This document shows, piece by piece, positions 39,596-40,461 of a DNA stretch of 40,461 nucleotides (positions are counted from its first letter, which is position 1; every line of letters begins with the position of its first letter). The position numbers and the translations under genes are program-made. The notes beneath the pieces were generated by a model. That model saw nothing but the letters and a program-made list of their open reading frames with translations. It was not told the DNA's origin and did no database searches. Where the stretch lies: assembly GCF_005406205.1 (NCBI RefSeq), contig NZ_NXLZ01000013.1:1-40461 (forward strand), written 5' to 3'. This DNA is from Campylobacter estrildidarum (GTDB lineage: Bacteria > Campylobacterota > Campylobacteria > Campylobacterales > Campylobacteraceae).

Positions 39596-40461
39596 ATGGA
39601 TTTTGAAAATCAATTAAATGCTATCGTTGAAACAATATCTGAACGCAAAACACTTGTTAATACTGAAGAAGCTACAAAGATGACTTTTGTAATGCCATTT
39701 TTAAAAGTATTGGGCTATGATGTATTTAATCCTAGTATTGTCGTGCCAGAATATACCGCAGACATAGGAATTAAAAAAGGCGAAAAGGTTGATTATGCTA
39801 TTTTTAAAGATGGAAAACCTTTTATTTTAATTGAAGCAAAAAATCATACCGAAAATTTAGACAATCACAACAATCAACTTGTCCGTTACTTTAACACTGA
39901 TCCAAATATCAAATTTGCAATTCTTACTAATGGAATCGAGTATAGATTTTTTACAGATATAGAGCAGCAAAATCTTATGGATAAAATACCTTTTTTAGTG
40001 ATTAATCTTGAAAAGCTTAAACCTAGAGATATTAAAGATTTAAAGCGTTTTATTTGCACTGACTTAAATTTAGATGAAATTTTAAATATTGCTATGGAGA
40101 AAAAATACTATAAAGCTATACAAGATATCTTTAAAAATGAAATTGAAAATCCAAGTGACGAATTTACAAGTTTTTTTGCCAAACAAATGACAGAAAAAAG
40201 AATGACTAGTGCTGTTTTAGAAGAATTTAAAAATTATATTAAAAAATCTTTTAAAGAAATTATTAATGATTTGGCTTATGATAAAATCACAAATATAAAA
40301 AATAATCTCCAAGCCATCAATGATGATGAAGATAATGAGCAGATTAATGAAAGTAGAGATATTGTAACAACAGAAGAAGAATTACAAGGTTTCTATATAG
40401 TAAAATCAATACTTGCGAGTGCTGGAGCTAATCTTGAAGATATAAATTATAAAGATACTTT
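39596..40461 (+). CDS. Type I restriction HsdR N-terminal-like (PD-(D/E)xK) protein, partial
   Basis: The frame is open for 288 codons to the window edge without a stop. The N-terminal domain has Asp66 in EKVDYAIFKDG and Glu80-x-Lys82 in FILIEAKNH, the PD-(D/E)xK nuclease core of HsdR N-terminal domains. TEEATKMTFVMPFLKVLGYDV at the start is typical of stand-alone HsdR_N proteins. Residues after about 150 are helical, with no helicase motifs yet seen. Such single-protein members are common in prophages and islands and are suspected defence genes. Whether it is inside the prophage is not certain. Confidence 0.78.
   Translation, partial: MDFENQLNAIVETISERKTLVNTEEATKMTFVMPFLKVLGYDVFNPSIVVPEYTADIGIKKGEKVDYAIFKDGKPFILIEAKNHTENLDNHNNQLVRYFNTDPNIKFAILTNGIEYRFFTDIEQQNLMDKIPFLVINLEKLKPRDIKDLKRFICTDLNLDEILNIAMEKKYYKAIQDIFKNEIENPSDEFTSFFAKQMTEKRMTSAVLEEFKNYIKKSFKEIINDLAYDKITNIKNNLQAINDDEDNEQINESRDIVTTEEELQGFYIVKSILASAGANLEDINYKDT

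Overview
The window looks like Campylobacter (C. jejuni or C. coli group): about 30% G+C, AAGGAG ribosome sites, T-rich promoters with TATAAT -10 boxes, and at the left a recognisable stretch of the flagellin glycosylation island in an order close to Cj1307-Cj1316 of C. jejuni NCTC 11168. Names rest on motif and gene-order recognition by eye; no database search was run.

Positions 1-7474 are host DNA. They hold the tail of an adenylating enzyme, an acyl carrier protein, a DUF2920 alpha/beta-hydrolase, the pseudaminic acid genes pseF-pseG-pseH, a converging hisF-hisH-pseA operon (ammonia supply plus sugar amidotransferase) and an ATP-grasp ligase where pseI stands in NCTC 11168. Positions 7475-7722 carry only gene scraps.

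From about 7723 rightward lies a Mu-like transposable prophage of the CJIE1/CMLP1 type. The left end carries repeated TTTACA boxes (probable transposase sites), a cleavable S24 repressor read leftward, a divergent operator-promoter, then an early rightward operon (Ner-like regulator, DD35E MuA transposase, MuB ATPase, sigma-like HTH, deoxyribosyltransferase-like protein, Gam, YopX, GemA, zinc-ribbon protein, gpG). A strongly structured, probably independent RNA (16281-16401) separates this from a leftward operon holding head and lysis genes: protease with nested scaffold, major head protein, connectors, M15 endolysin, spanin pair, holin, large terminase, DUF935 portal, and a gpF-like protein with a C-terminal nuclease domain and a frameshift near its N-terminus.

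A divergent rightward operon (24773-36872) encodes the small terminase and a P2-type contractile tail in order: V spike, W, J, I, fibres, sheath, tube, E, tape measure, U, X, D. So the phage pairs Mu-type replication and heads with a P2-type tail. The right arm carries a Dam-type methylase, an ankyrin protein, two small hypothetical proteins with a duplicated leader, a second S24 regulator and, running off the window, a PD-(D/E)xK protein with a type I restriction HsdR-like N-terminus. No right prophage end is visible. No extracellular DNase (dns), which RM1221 CJIE1 carries, was seen.

The least explained parts are non-coding: the 121-nt RNA, two copies of a pseudoknot-like element, paired hairpin leaders with compensatory changes, and the phased repeats at the left end.
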